From the NCBI RefSeq assembly GCF_030730925.1, contig NZ_JAVAMB010000008.1, positions 186,001 through 250,000 of the forward strand: a stretch of DNA of 64,000 nt, given 5' to 3'. The notes under the pieces were generated by a model. That model saw only the letters and a list, made by a program, of their open reading frames with translations. It searched no databases and was not told the origin of the DNA. The position numbers and the translations under genes are program-made. Positions 44,671 to 52,842 of the stretch are shown one piece after another. The stretch is from Flavobacterium sp. DG2-3 (GTDB lineage: Bacteria; Bacteroidota; Bacteroidia; Flavobacteriales; Flavobacteriaceae). Position 1 is the first letter of the stretch. Each line of letters opens with the position of its first letter.

Positions 44671-45318
44671 ATGAAAAAAATTGTACTTGGTATAATGTTG
44701 CTTTTTTTAGCACAAAACCTTTCAGCACAGACTTTGAGTAAAATGCAATGGTTTAACGAACCTGAAAAATGGGAAATTAAAAACAATGCATTAATGATGA
44801 ATGTTACCGCAAATAGCGATTACTGGAGAATTTCGCATTACGGATTCACAGTAGACGATGCTCCGTTTTACTATGCCAATTATGGTGGCGAATTTGAAGC
44901 AAAAGTAAAATTGACAGGAAACTACATCGCACGTTTTGACCAAATGGGACTAATGATCCGTATTGATGAGAAGAATTATATTAAAACAGGAGTAGAATTT
45001 GTTGACGGAAAATTCAATGTCAGCACCGTTGTAACGCACGATAAAAGTGATTGGAGCGTAACAACTCTAGAAAAAGTGCCTCCTTTTATTTGGATTAAGG
45101 CCGTAAGAAGATTAGATGCCGTCGAAATTTTCTATTCTTTTGATGACAAAAACTACATCATGACCAGAAACGCGCCTTTGCAAGATAACGCACCAGTTAT
45201 GGTGGGTTTAATGGCTGCTTCTCCTGATGGAAAAGGCTTTGAAGCCAAATTTGAAAACTTCACCGTAAAACATTTGCCAGACCAAAGAAGAGCAGAATGG
45301 CTGAAGAATCACCAATAG
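44671..45318 (+). CDS. DUF1349 (concanavalin-like) secreted protein
   Basis: 215 aa. Signal peptide 1-19 (LFLAQNLSAQ). Residues ~20-205 form a jelly-roll with WRISHYGFTVDDAPFYYANYGGEFEAKVKLTG, RFDQMGLMIRIDEKNYIKTGVEFVDGKFNVSTVVT and SPDGKGFEAKFENFTVKH, matching DUF1349 of the LamG/regulatory-protein type. It probably binds carbohydrate; catalysis not indicated. Separated from the GH3 gene by terminator and palindrome. Confidence 0.85.
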   Translation: MKKIVLGIMLLFLAQNLSAQTLSKMQWFNEPEKWEIKNNALMMNVTANSDYWRISHYGFTVDDAPFYYANYGGEFEAKVKLTGNYIARFDQMGLMIRIDEKNYIKTGVEFVDGKFNVSTVVTHDKSDWSVTTLEKVPPFIWIKAVRRLDAVEIFYSFDDKNYIMTRNAPLQDNAPVMVGLMAASPDGKGFEAKFENFTVKHLPDQRRAEWLKNHQ

Positions 45319-45320
45319 AA

Positions 45321-45441
45321 TTTTAGATTTCTGATTTTAGATTTTAGATTGAATGCTGTAATAAAAATTCCAAATTTTTAAATTCCAAATTCCAAAAAAA
45401 AGAGCGTAGCGATTTTTTTGGAAAAATCTAAAATCTAAAAT
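45321..45441. repeat. AATCTAAAATC-type inverted repeat
   Basis: GATTTTAGATTTTAGATT (45334-45351) faces AATCTAAAATCTAAAATC (45424-45441), 18 complementary bases, in the 171-base gap before the acyltransferase. Inside the loop are AAATTCCAAATTCCAA repeats. Similar but shorter sequences occur near 24664 and 30961. Confidence 0.65.
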
Positions 45442-45489
45442 CACCCTTAACTTAACCATCAACCACAAACAATAAACTATCAACAAAAA

Positions 45490-46626
45490 ATGAATATTAA
45501 ACCAAAAAAGCATTACGAAATTCTGGACGGACTGCGTGGTGTTGCAGCGATTCTAGTAGTTGCATTTCATATTTTTGAAGCTTTTGCAGGCGGAAACCGT
45601 TTTGTGCAAATTATCAATCACGGCTATCTTGCTGTTGACTTCTTTTTCCTTTTATCCGGATTTGTTGTGGCGTATGCGTACGACGATCGTTGGGGAAAAA
45701 TGGGGCAGTGGGAGTTTTACAAACGCCGATTAATCCGTTTACAGCCGATGGTGATTATGGGAATGATCATTGGCGCTATATTTTATTATTTTCAAGCTTC
45801 AGATATTTTATTCCCAATGATTGGCGGAATGGAAGTCTGGAAAGTAATTTTAACCATGGTAATTGGATTTACGCTATTGCCAATTCCGCCTTCTTTAGAA
45901 ATTAGAGGCTGGGGCGAAATGCATCCTTTAAATGGTCCAGCATGGTCGCTTTTCTTCGAATATATTGCAAACATCTTGTACGCCTTAATCTTCCGTAAAT
46001 TTTCGAATAAAGTATTATCGGTTTTTGTACTAATATTTGCCGGACTATTAATTAATTATACCGTTTTCGGACCAAAAGGAGACGTAATCGGCGGATGGTC
46101 ATTAAATTTAGAACAATTGAATGTCGGTTTTACGCGTCTATTGTATCCGTTTTTTGCTGGAGTTTTATTGTGCCGTTTAGGAAAATTAATTCACGTAAAA
46201 AATGCTTTTTGGATCTGTAGTATTCTAATAACAATTGTTTTAGCCCTACCAAGATTTGGAGATGAAAACAGCCTTTGGATGAATGGTTTATACGAATCAA
46301 TAGCTATTATTTTTATTTTTCCTCTTATCGTCGCAATTGGAGCAGGAGGAGAGATTAAAAATGAATTCTCGCTTAAAATCTGCAAACTTCTCGGAGATAT
46401 TTCGTATCCAATCTACATTACACATTATCCATTAATCTATTGGTTTACCGCTTGGGTTGTAGACAACAAAGTGACTATGGCAAATGGATATTTAGAAGGA
46501 ATCGGAGTTTTGATTGTGAGTATCGTATTGGCATTTGTCTGCTTAAAATTATACGACGAACCAGTTAGAAACTGGCTTGTGAAAAAGTTTCAAACAAGAC
46601 AAGTTGTTGGGGAAGTGACAAAGTAA
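45490..46626 (+). CDS. Acyltransferase 3 (OafA/YrhL-like) membrane protein
   Basis: 378 aa, about ten membrane helices. The family signature is the N-terminal DGLRGVAAILVVAFHIFEAF (~10-29, with the catalytic His) and the RRLIRLQPM segment. It O-acetylates or O-acylates an extracytoplasmic glycan or glycolipid. The upstream DUF1349 gene and GH3 gene may be metabolically related, but this is not proven. Convergent with the OYE gene across a bidirectional terminator. Confidence 0.92.
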   Translation: MNIKPKKHYEILDGLRGVAAILVVAFHIFEAFAGGNRFVQIINHGYLAVDFFFLLSGFVVAYAYDDRWGKMGQWEFYKRRLIRLQPMVIMGMIIGAIFYYFQASDILFPMIGGMEVWKVILTMVIGFTLLPIPPSLEIRGWGEMHPLNGPAWSLFFEYIANILYALIFRKFSNKVLSVFVLIFAGLLINYTVFGPKGDVIGGWSLNLEQLNVGFTRLLYPFFAGVLLCRLGKLIHVKNAFWICSILITIVLALPRFGDENSLWMNGLYESIAIIFIFPLIVAIGAGGEIKNEFSLKICKLLGDISYPIYITHYPLIYWFTAWVVDNKVTMANGYLEGIGVLIVSIVLAFVCLKLYDEPVRNWLVKKFQTRQVVGEVTK

Positions 46627-46692
46627 CAAAGAGACAAAGAAATAGAGAATAAGGCTTTGTAACTTTGGACCGTTGAAAATTATAGATAGTCA

Positions 46693-46722
46693 AAAGGGAT
46701 AAACAATTAAGTTTATCCCTTT
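46693..46722. terminator. Bidirectional terminator between acyltransferase and OYE genes
   Basis: AAAGGGATAAAC / GTTTATCCCTTT perfect 12-bp stem, 6-base loop. Flanked by ACAAAGATACAGAGTTGCAA-type repeats (46734-46797). Confidence 0.9.
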
Positions 46723-46797
46723 CTTTTTTCTGTGACAAAGATACAGAGTTGCAAAGTAAAAAAACTTTGCCACTTTGTATCTCTGCAACTTTGTCCC

Positions 46798-47904
46798 TTA
46801 CTCTAAAACCAACTGCCCTAAAGCTTCTTTACTGAAACCTTTTAACTCGTCAGTTTTCCCAGCTTTAATTTTAGCAACCCAATTAGGATCTGATAAAAGT
46901 GGTCTTCCAACAGCAACTAAATCAAAATCGCCTCTGTCGAAACGTCTGTTTAATTCTTCCAATGAAGTTGGTTCAGAACTTTCTCCTGCAAATGCACCAA
47001 AGAAATCGCTTGAAAGTCCAACAGAACCAACCGTAATAGTTGGCGCTCCGGTTACTTTTTTAGCCCATCCTGCAAAGTTCAAATCAGAATCTTCAAATTC
47101 TGGTTCCCAAAAACGACGTTGTGAAGCGTGAATAATATCAATACCAGCATCAACAAGAGGTGTAAGCCAAGCTTCTAATTCTTGTGGATTTTTAGCCAAT
47201 TTATAATTATAATCTGAAGGTTTGAATTGAGAAAAACGCATAATTACAGCAAAGTCATTTCCGACTTGTTTTCTTACTTCTTTGATAACTTCAATAGCAA
47301 AACGATTACGTTCTGGCAAAGTTTTTCCTCCGTAAATATCTTCTCGTAAGTTGGTTTCAGCTCTAAAGAATTGGTCAATTAAATAACCGTGTGCACCGTG
47401 AATTTCGACCGTGTCAAAACCTAATCTTTTAGCATCGGACGCAGCTTTACCAAAAGCTAGAATAGTATCTTCAATATCTTTTTCGGTCATAGAAACTCCG
47501 TTTCTAAAATCAGGACGGTTTAATCCAGACGGACCTTCAAATGGAACTGGTGGAACCCATCCAGAATGATGGTTGTCCATAATTCCCATATGCCAAATCT
47601 GCGGTCCCATTTTTCCGCCCGCAACGTGAACTTCGTCAATAACTTTTTTCCATCCGTTTAAAGCTAATTCGCCATGAAAATGCGGCACATTAGCATCGTT
47701 AGAAGAAGATTTTCTGTCGATAACAGTTCCTTCAGATAAAATTAAACCAACTTCACCTTCAGCTCTTTTTTGGTAGTAAGCCGCTACATCATCAGTTGGA
47801 ACTCCATTAGGAGAAAAAGAGCGCGTCATTGGCGCCATTACGATTCGGTTTTTCAGATTTAACGACTTTAAGTTAAATGCCGAAAACAGGTTGTTTGTAC
47901 TCAT
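46798..47904 (-). CDS. Old-yellow-enzyme-family NADH:flavin oxidoreductase
   Basis: 368 aa, FMN-binding TIM barrel. FMN loop MAPMTRSFSPNGVPTDDVAAYY (~22-44), the substrate-anion His pair H169/H172 in VEIHGAHGYLIDQFF, and GRPLLSDPNWVAKI near the C-terminus. It reduces alpha,beta-unsaturated carbonyls or related electrophiles with NAD(P)H. It is 7 bases downstream of an arsR-type regulator and is cotranscribed with it, so it is probably an electrophile-inducible detoxification enzyme; substrate unknown. Confidence 0.93.
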   Translation of the reverse strand: MSTNNLFSAFNLKSLNLKNRIVMAPMTRSFSPNGVPTDDVAAYYQKRAEGEVGLILSEGTVIDRKSSSNDANVPHFHGELALNGWKKVIDEVHVAGGKMGPQIWHMGIMDNHHSGWVPPVPFEGPSGLNRPDFRNGVSMTEKDIEDTILAFGKAASDAKRLGFDTVEIHGAHGYLIDQFFRAETNLREDIYGGKTLPERNRFAIEVIKEVRKQVGNDFAVIMRFSQFKPSDYNYKLAKNPQELEAWLTPLVDAGIDIIHASQRRFWEPEFEDSDLNFAGWAKKVTGAPTITVGSVGLSSDFFGAFAGESSEPTSLEELNRRFDRGDFDLVAVGRPLLSDPNWVAKIKAGKTDELKGFSKEALGQLVLE

Positions 47905-47911
47905 AGTAATT

Positions 47912-48214
47912 TTACAAATTAGATTGAATTAATTTACTAAGTGCTTCAAAGGCACCTTCGTTACGTTTATAATAAGTCCATTGTCCCACACGTTTGGCTT
48001 CAATAAAACCAGCGCGTTGTAAAATAGACAGGTATTCGGATACTGTCGATTGTGTTAAACCAGCCTTAGCCTGAATCTGCCCAACGCAGACTCCATGCTC
48101 AAATCCGGCATGCTGTAACTGATCGGGAAAGTTAATTTCGGGTTCTTTTAACCATTCCAGCATTTGTAATCTGGATTTGTTCGAAAGTGCTTTAAAAATT
48201 TCTATCGTTTCCAT
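47912..48214 (-). CDS. ArsR-family winged-helix repressor
   Basis: 100 aa. ArsR HTH with LTQSTVSEYLSILQRAGFIEAKRVGQWTYYKRNE (~54-88). It carries a single Cys43 (EHGVCVGQ), which lies on the helix before the recognition helix and could sense electrophiles; there is no metal CXC pair. An operator palindrome overlaps its own promoter. The ATG lies so close to the -7 element that the transcript seems leaderless. It probably controls itself and the downstream oxidoreductase. Confidence 0.93.
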   Translation of the reverse strand: METIEIFKALSNKSRLQMLEWLKEPEINFPDQLQHAGFEHGVCVGQIQAKAGLTQSTVSEYLSILQRAGFIEAKRVGQWTYYKRNEGAFEALSKLIQSNL

Positions 48215-48218
48215 GGCG

Positions 48219-48248
48219 CAAATATATCGACTTTTCCCGATATACCAA
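48219..48248 (-). promoter_or_regulatory. arsR promoter with embedded operator; leaderless start
   Basis: Minus strand: TTG (plus 48246-48248), 19 bases, TATATTTG (plus 48219-48226). The palindrome TATATCG-N8-CGATATA (plus 48223-48244) lies between and over these boxes. The start codon begins at 48214, only 4 bases past the -7 box, which leaves almost no leader. A further TTTCCCGAT direct repeat (48233-48241 and 48249-48257) overlaps. Confidence 0.8.
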
Positions 48249-48339
48249 TTTCCCGATTTGCTTTTTGTGATAATTTTATGATTGTGACAGATTAGTTTAG
48301 CATTAAAAACAAAGAAATTTTATATTTGCTATGAGAATT

Positions 48340-48470
48340 AATCTCGCAAAGTCGCAAAGAGAATTAAACCATATAAGTCATATAAGATAATTTAAGTTTT
48401 GCCTAAAATGAACTTATATGACTTATATGGTTAAGAAAAGAACTTAGCGTCTTTGCGACTTTGCGAGATT
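48340..48470. repeat. Two nested perfect inverted repeats (F5 outside, F3 inside)
   Basis: Outer arms AATCTCGCAAAGTCGCAAAG (48340-48359) and its complement (48451-48470), 20 of 20. Inner arms AACCATATAAGTCATATAAG (48367-48386) and complement (48413-48432), 20 of 20. The inner loop (about 26 bases) is conserved in reverse orientation in the copy at 52727. Located between arsR and the thioredoxin gene, both divergently facing it. Confidence 0.9.
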
Positions 48471-48505
48471 TAAAAAAACGCCCCAAACAATAACACAATC
48501 AAACT

Positions 48506-48994
48506 ATGAAAAAAATCTACTTCGCCTTAACCTTCACATTCTTCAATTTATTAATAAGCAATGCACAAGTCGTAGGAACAGATATTGGCGATATTGCTCC
48601 AGAAATCGATCTTCCAGATACAAAAGGAGAAAAAATAGCGCTTTCTTCTTTAAGAGGTTCTTTGGTTTTGGTTGATTTTTGGGCTTCTTGGTGTGGACCT
48701 TGCATAAAAGAACAGCCGTTATTAGTAAAACTGCACAATGCTTATCCAGATAAATTATCGATCTACGGCGTTTCTATGGATACCAAAAAGCCATTGTGGA
48801 CAGGAGCCATTGCAAAAGGAAAATTACCGTGGACAAATGTAAGCGACTTAAAATACTGGACTTCGCCAGTAGTTGGAGATTATATGTTGCAATCTGTTCC
48901 GTTGAACTTTTTAGTAGACAAAAACGGAATCATAATAGCGAAAAACATTCACGGACAAGCTTTGGAAGACAAAATCAACAGCTTATTGCAATAG
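48506..48994 (+). CDS. TlpA-like secreted thioredoxin
   Basis: 162 aa. Signal peptide 1-20 (FFNLLISNAQ). Thioredoxin fold with the active site WCGPC (C63, C66) in FWASWCGPCIKEQP, and cis-Pro in VPLNFLVDKNG. The TlpA/ResA type is suggested by LPDTKGEKIALSSLRG. It probably reduces a periplasmic disulfide; partner unknown. Flanked on both sides by nested palindromes. Confidence 0.9.
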   Translation: MKKIYFALTFTFFNLLISNAQVVGTDIGDIAPEIDLPDTKGEKIALSSLRGSLVLVDFWASWCGPCIKEQPLLVKLHNAYPDKLSIYGVSMDTKKPLWTGAIAKGKLPWTNVSDLKYWTSPVVGDYMLQSVPLNFLVDKNGIIIAKNIHGQALEDKINSLLQ

Positions 48995-49299
48995 TTATTT
49001 AACCGCAAAGTACGCTAAGATTTACGTTAAGTTCGCTATGATTAAATGTAAAGAATCTCGCAAAGTCGCAGAGTCGCAAAGTTTTTTTCTTAAACAAATA
49101 AGATATTCAAGTGTGGTTTAAAATGAACTTATATCACTTATATGGTTTAATTTTTCTTTGCGTCTTCGCGTCTTTGCGAGATTAAAAACTTTCGCGTGCT
49201 TTGCGTAAATCTTAGCGCTCCTTGCGGTTAAACAAAAAATTCCAATCGAAACCACAGCTTCAATTGGAATTTGGAATTTTAATCTTGGATTTTCCTGTT
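48995..49299. other. 305-base intergenic region filled by three nested inverted repeats
   Basis: Only repeats and AT-rich spacer are seen; details in the entry at 48998-49232. The remaining ~65 bases up to the minus-strand gene hold GAAATTCCAATTGGAATT-like pieces (49238-49275) that form a further small hairpin, a likely terminator. Confidence 0.75.
48998..49232. repeat. Triple nested inverted repeat
   Basis: Outer arms 48998-49026 (starting TTTAACCGCAAAGTACGCTA) and 49204-49232 match at 26 of 29 positions. Middle arms 49054-49081 (starting AATCTCGCAAAGTCGCAGAG) and 49156-49183 are about 24 of 28 and are the F5 sequence. The innermost piece, AACTTATATCACTTATATGG (49126-49145), is one arm of F3 whose partner has decayed. 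Confidence 0.85.
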
Positions 49300-49680
49300 T
49301 TAAGACTCTTTAATAACTTTTTTCACACCTCCAAAACTCGTTTTCAGCATTTCTCTAATCTGAAACTGTGTCTTGGTTCCTGATGCATTTTTCCAATCTT
49401 TGAGATCAAAAATATGAATCTGATCTGCGTAAGGATTCGTAAGAAATGAAATTCTCGAAATCGTATATTTATAGTATTTCAGTTCGTGAGACACATGTCG
49501 ATTTGGAACAACGATTAATATGTTTTCCCAATTCAAAAAGTCTTTCGGAACATCTTTTCTTTCTAATAATCCTAAAGATTCAAAAAAAGCAGTAATCTTC
49601 TGATCATTAAGCTTGCTAATCTTATGATCGAGGTTTTTAAAAGTCGTTTGGAGTCTATTTTCGTTAATAATAGTACTCAT
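49300..49680 (-). CDS. Hypothetical protein
   Basis: 126 aa, no signal peptide, net basic. Starts MSTIINENRLQTTFKNLDHK with an amphipathic helix, then a beta-rich middle (NWENILIVVPNRHVSHELKYYKYTISRIS) and a C-terminal helix (QFQIREMLKTSFGGVKKVIKES). I recognise no family. It stands alone between a palindrome block and the GH2 gene. Confidence 0.55.
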   Translation of the reverse strand: MSTIINENRLQTTFKNLDHKISKLNDQKITAFFESLGLLERKDVPKDFLNWENILIVVPNRHVSHELKYYKYTISRISFLTNPYADQIHIFDLKDWKNASGTKTQFQIREMLKTSFGGVKKVIKES

Positions 49681-49891
49681 ACTGTAATTGCTTTTTTATG
49701 ATTTAAATATAAAATTACATCAAAAGAAAATCATTTTTAAATCTAAAGCCATTAGATTCATTCTAAATTTTAAAACCCCTTCTAGAAGCATTTGTTATGA
49801 ATGAGTTATCACATTTTGATAAAATACTATTAATGTTTGTTCTCTAAAAGCCTTATTTTTATCGCTATCTGATTTTACTAACAATCTAACT

Positions 49892-52714
49892 ATGAAAACC
49901 ACCCTTACTCAAAAAACAATTCTCTGCTTTTTATTCTTTTGTTCATTCCATTTATTGGCTCAAAATAAATCGGCAAGAGAACTTATTTTAATTGATAAAG
50001 ACTGGAAGTTTTCATTTGGACATTTATACGATACAAAGAAGGATTTTGGCCATGCAGAAGGCTATTTTTCGTATTTAACCAAAACGGGATTCGGCGACGG
50101 ACCAGCTGCAAAAGACTTCGACGATCGCGCTTGGAGAAAATTAGATCTGCCGCACGATTGGGCGGTCGAACAGCCTTTTAGCGAAAGCGCCAGTTTCAGT
50201 CACGGATTTAAAGCAGCAGGGAAAAACTATCCAGAAAAAAGTATCGGCTGGTACAGAAAAAAGATTACGATTCCGAATGAGGATTTAGGGAGTATTATTT
50301 CTTTAAAGTTCGATGGCGTTTTCAGAAATTCAAAAGTCTTTTTAAACGGATTTTATTTAGGAACTCATGAAAGTGGCTACAACGGATTTGAATACGATGT
50401 AACAGCTTACGTTAATTATGGAGGTGAAAACACGATTGTAGTTCGAGTGGATGCTTCGATGGAAGAAGGCTGGTTTTATGAAGGTGCGGGGATTTACAGA
50501 CATGTTTATTTGCAGAAGACGAATCCTATTCATGTAGCTCAAAACGGAACCTACATAACTTCAGAAATCAATAATGATAATGCTTTAATTACTGCAGAAG
50601 TAAAACTGGAAAATAAAGGTCGTTTTAAAGGAAATATTGAAATAAAACAAACCATTTTAGATGCTTCTGGAAAAGAAGTAACCGCAAACTCTGAAAATGT
50701 TTCGGCTCCTGAATTTTATAAAACAAATTCGTATTCATCAAAATTGAATGTCAAAAATCCGCTTTTGTGGGATATTAATTCGCCGAATTTATATCAGTTA
50801 GTTACAGAAATAAAAAGAGAAGGAAAGGTTATTGACGAGTATAAAACTTCATTCGGAATTAGAACTATAAAATTTGATCCAGAAAATGGCTTTTTCCTTA
50901 ACGGAAAACCAGTAAAATTAAAAGGAACTAATAATCATCAGGATCACGCGGGAATTGGAACGGCTTTGCCAGACGAACTTCAATATTACAGAATTAAAAA
51001 ACTGAAAGAAATGGGATCGAATGCCTATCGCTGTTCGCATCATCCTCCAACTCCAGAATTACTAGAAGCTTGTGATAAACTCGGAATGCTGGTTATTGAT
51101 GAAACCCGTTTGATGGGAATCAACGATTATCATTTGAATGATTTGCAGCAAATGATGGAACGCGATCGAAATCATCCGAGTATTTTCTGCTGGTCGGTTG
51201 GTAACGAAGAATGGCAGATTGAAGGCGGCATTACTGGCGAAAGAATTACCAACGTAATGCAGAATTTCGCGAAAAGCATTGATCCGACAAGGCCTGTAAC
51301 TGTCGGAATCAGTAGCGGATTTAAAAGCGGAATTTCTTCTGTAGTTGAAATTATGGGCTATAATTATTTAGGAAACGGAGATATTGATGCGCATAGAAAT
51401 CAGTTCAAGAATCAGCCAGGAATGGGAACCGAAGAAGGTTCGACGTTTGCAACACGTGGCATTTATTTTACAGATGATGCCAAACATTATCAAAGTGCTT
51501 ACGATAAAAAACCGCGCCCGACATTTTATAGTATTGAAGAAGGTTGGAAATTCTATGCCGAAAGACCTTATCTCGCTGGAATGTTTATTTGGACAGGATT
51601 TGATTATCGGGGAGAACCAACGCCTTATGGCTGGCCGTCTGTAACTTCGTATTTCGGAATGATGGATGTTTGCGGTTTCCCAAAAGACAATGTTTTTTAT
51701 CTAAAATCGTGGTGGGGAAAAGAACCGGTTCTGCACTTATTGCCGCATTGGAATTGGAGCGGAAAAGAAGGGCAGGATATTGATGTCTGGGCGTATTCGA
51801 ACTGCGATGAAGTAGAACTTTTTCTCAACAAAAAGAGTTTAGGAAAAAAGAAAATGGAACAAAACGGACATTTGGAGTGGAAAGTAAAATACGAAGCGGG
51901 AACTTTGGAAGCTATTGGTTATAAAAACGGTAAAAAAGTCTTGACTGATATTCAGAAAACAACTGGAAAAGCAGAAAATATTAAGCTTTCTTTAGATAAA
52001 GAAAATGAATTGAAAGGAAATGTTTCGGTTTTAACGGTCGAAGTTACAGATAAGAATAATTTACATGTTCCTACAGCAAATGATGAAATTACGTTTTCTA
52101 TAAAAGGAGGAAAAATTTTAGGAGTAGGAAACGGCGACCCAACTTCATTAGAAAGCGATCAGTTTATTGATGACATTGAGTTGGTTGCTATAACTAATTT
52201 TAAAGAGCAAAAAGGAACGACCAGTTCTCTTCCTCAACAATTGCCAAGTTATTCTGAAAACGAATGGACAGAAGCTTTTAAAGATCGTGATTATAAAAAA
52301 CAAGCTCCATCGTATGTTTACAAAGGAGAATTTGATTTGAAAAATAATGACGCGACTAATATTGTGAGTTTCTTTTATAAAAAAATAGGAGCAGAGACAG
52401 TCGTTTTTGTTAACGGAAATAAAGTTGAGCCAAGTAAAGAAGATGCTCAAAAATATATTTTGAATGCCTCCATTTTAAAACAAGGAAAAAATACAATTCA
52501 CATCGCAGCAACACCATTACAAAAAGTAAAAGACTGGGATGTAATGAATACAGATCCCGGAATTATTCAAGTCATAACACCCGCAGAATCTTGGAAACGA
52601 AAGCTTTTTAATGGTTATGCTCAAATCATCATTCAAAAAGAAGAAAATGCTAAAGAAGTTGTTTTAAGCGCTTCCGCGAAAGGTTTAAAAAGCAGTTCTA
52701 TTGTAGTGAAGTAG
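49892..52714 (+). CDS. Beta-galactosidase-like glycoside hydrolase family 2
   Basis: 940 aa. Signal peptide 1-23 (FLFFCSFHLLAQ). GH2 N-terminal sugar-binding domain (~30-210), immunoglobulin-like domain, and the catalytic barrel with acid/base Glu439 in SVGNEEW and the likely nucleophile Glu514/515 in MGTEEGST. C-terminal extra beta domains (~640-940, DUF4982-like and bacterial Ig-like) are as in Bacteroidota exo-beta-galactosidases. Periplasmic or surface. Specific substrate not readable. No polysaccharide locus around it. Confidence 0.92.
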   Translation: MKTTLTQKTILCFLFFCSFHLLAQNKSARELILIDKDWKFSFGHLYDTKKDFGHAEGYFSYLTKTGFGDGPAAKDFDDRAWRKLDLPHDWAVEQPFSESASFSHGFKAAGKNYPEKSIGWYRKKITIPNEDLGSIISLKFDGVFRNSKVFLNGFYLGTHESGYNGFEYDVTAYVNYGGENTIVVRVDASMEEGWFYEGAGIYRHVYLQKTNPIHVAQNGTYITSEINNDNALITAEVKLENKGRFKGNIEIKQTILDASGKEVTANSENVSAPEFYKTNSYSSKLNVKNPLLWDINSPNLYQLVTEIKREGKVIDEYKTSFGIRTIKFDPENGFFLNGKPVKLKGTNNHQDHAGIGTALPDELQYYRIKKLKEMGSNAYRCSHHPPTPELLEACDKLGMLVIDETRLMGINDYHLNDLQQMMERDRNHPSIFCWSVGNEEWQIEGGITGERITNVMQNFAKSIDPTRPVTVGISSGFKSGISSVVEIMGYNYLGNGDIDAHRNQFKNQPGMGTEEGSTFATRGIYFTDDAKHYQSAYDKKPRPTFYSIEEGWKFYAERPYLAGMFIWTGFDYRGEPTPYGWPSVTSYFGMMDVCGFPKDNVFYLKSWWGKEPVLHLLPHWNWSGKEGQDIDVWAYSNCDEVELFLNKKSLGKKKMEQNGHLEWKVKYEAGTLEAIGYKNGKKVLTDIQKTTGKAENIKLSLDKENELKGNVSVLTVEVTDKNNLHVPTANDEITFSIKGGKILGVGNGDPTSLESDQFIDDIELVAITNFKEQKGTTSSLPQQLPSYSENEWTEAFKDRDYKKQAPSYVYKGEFDLKNNDATNIVSFFYKKIGAETVVFVNGNKVEPSKEDAQKYILNASILKQGKNTIHIAATPLQKVKDWDVMNTDPGIIQVITPAESWKRKLFNGYAQIIIQKEENAKEVVLSASAKGLKSSSIVVK

Positions 52715-52726
52715 TTTGCCGCAATA

Positions 52727-52806
52727 TTAAACCATATAAGTCATATAAGTCATATAAGTTCATTTTAGACCAACTTAAATTATCTTATATGACTTATATG
52801 GTTTAA
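52727..52806. repeat. Inverted repeat F3, inverted orientation
   Basis: Arms 52727-52749 (TTAAACCATATAAGTCATAT, continuing AAG) and 52784-52806 form a perfect 23-bp palindrome. The loop (TTCATTTTAGACCAACTTAA...) is the reverse complement of the loop of the copy at 48387-48412, so the two copies are inverted with respect to each other. Confidence 0.88.
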
Positions 52807-52842
52807 ATAAAAAAGATTGTTTGATTTTCATAACTTTGCAAA

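Noticed and set aside
46775-47131. Plus-strand frame over the end of the OYE gene
   Set aside because: Shadow; starts in repeats and translates antisense of conserved OYE sequence.
52831-52842. Leaderless promoter for the AraC gene
   Set aside because: TAACTTTG sits 4 bases before ATG, but there is no TTG at 19-base spacing, so a functional promoter here is uncertain; recorded only as a -7-like box.
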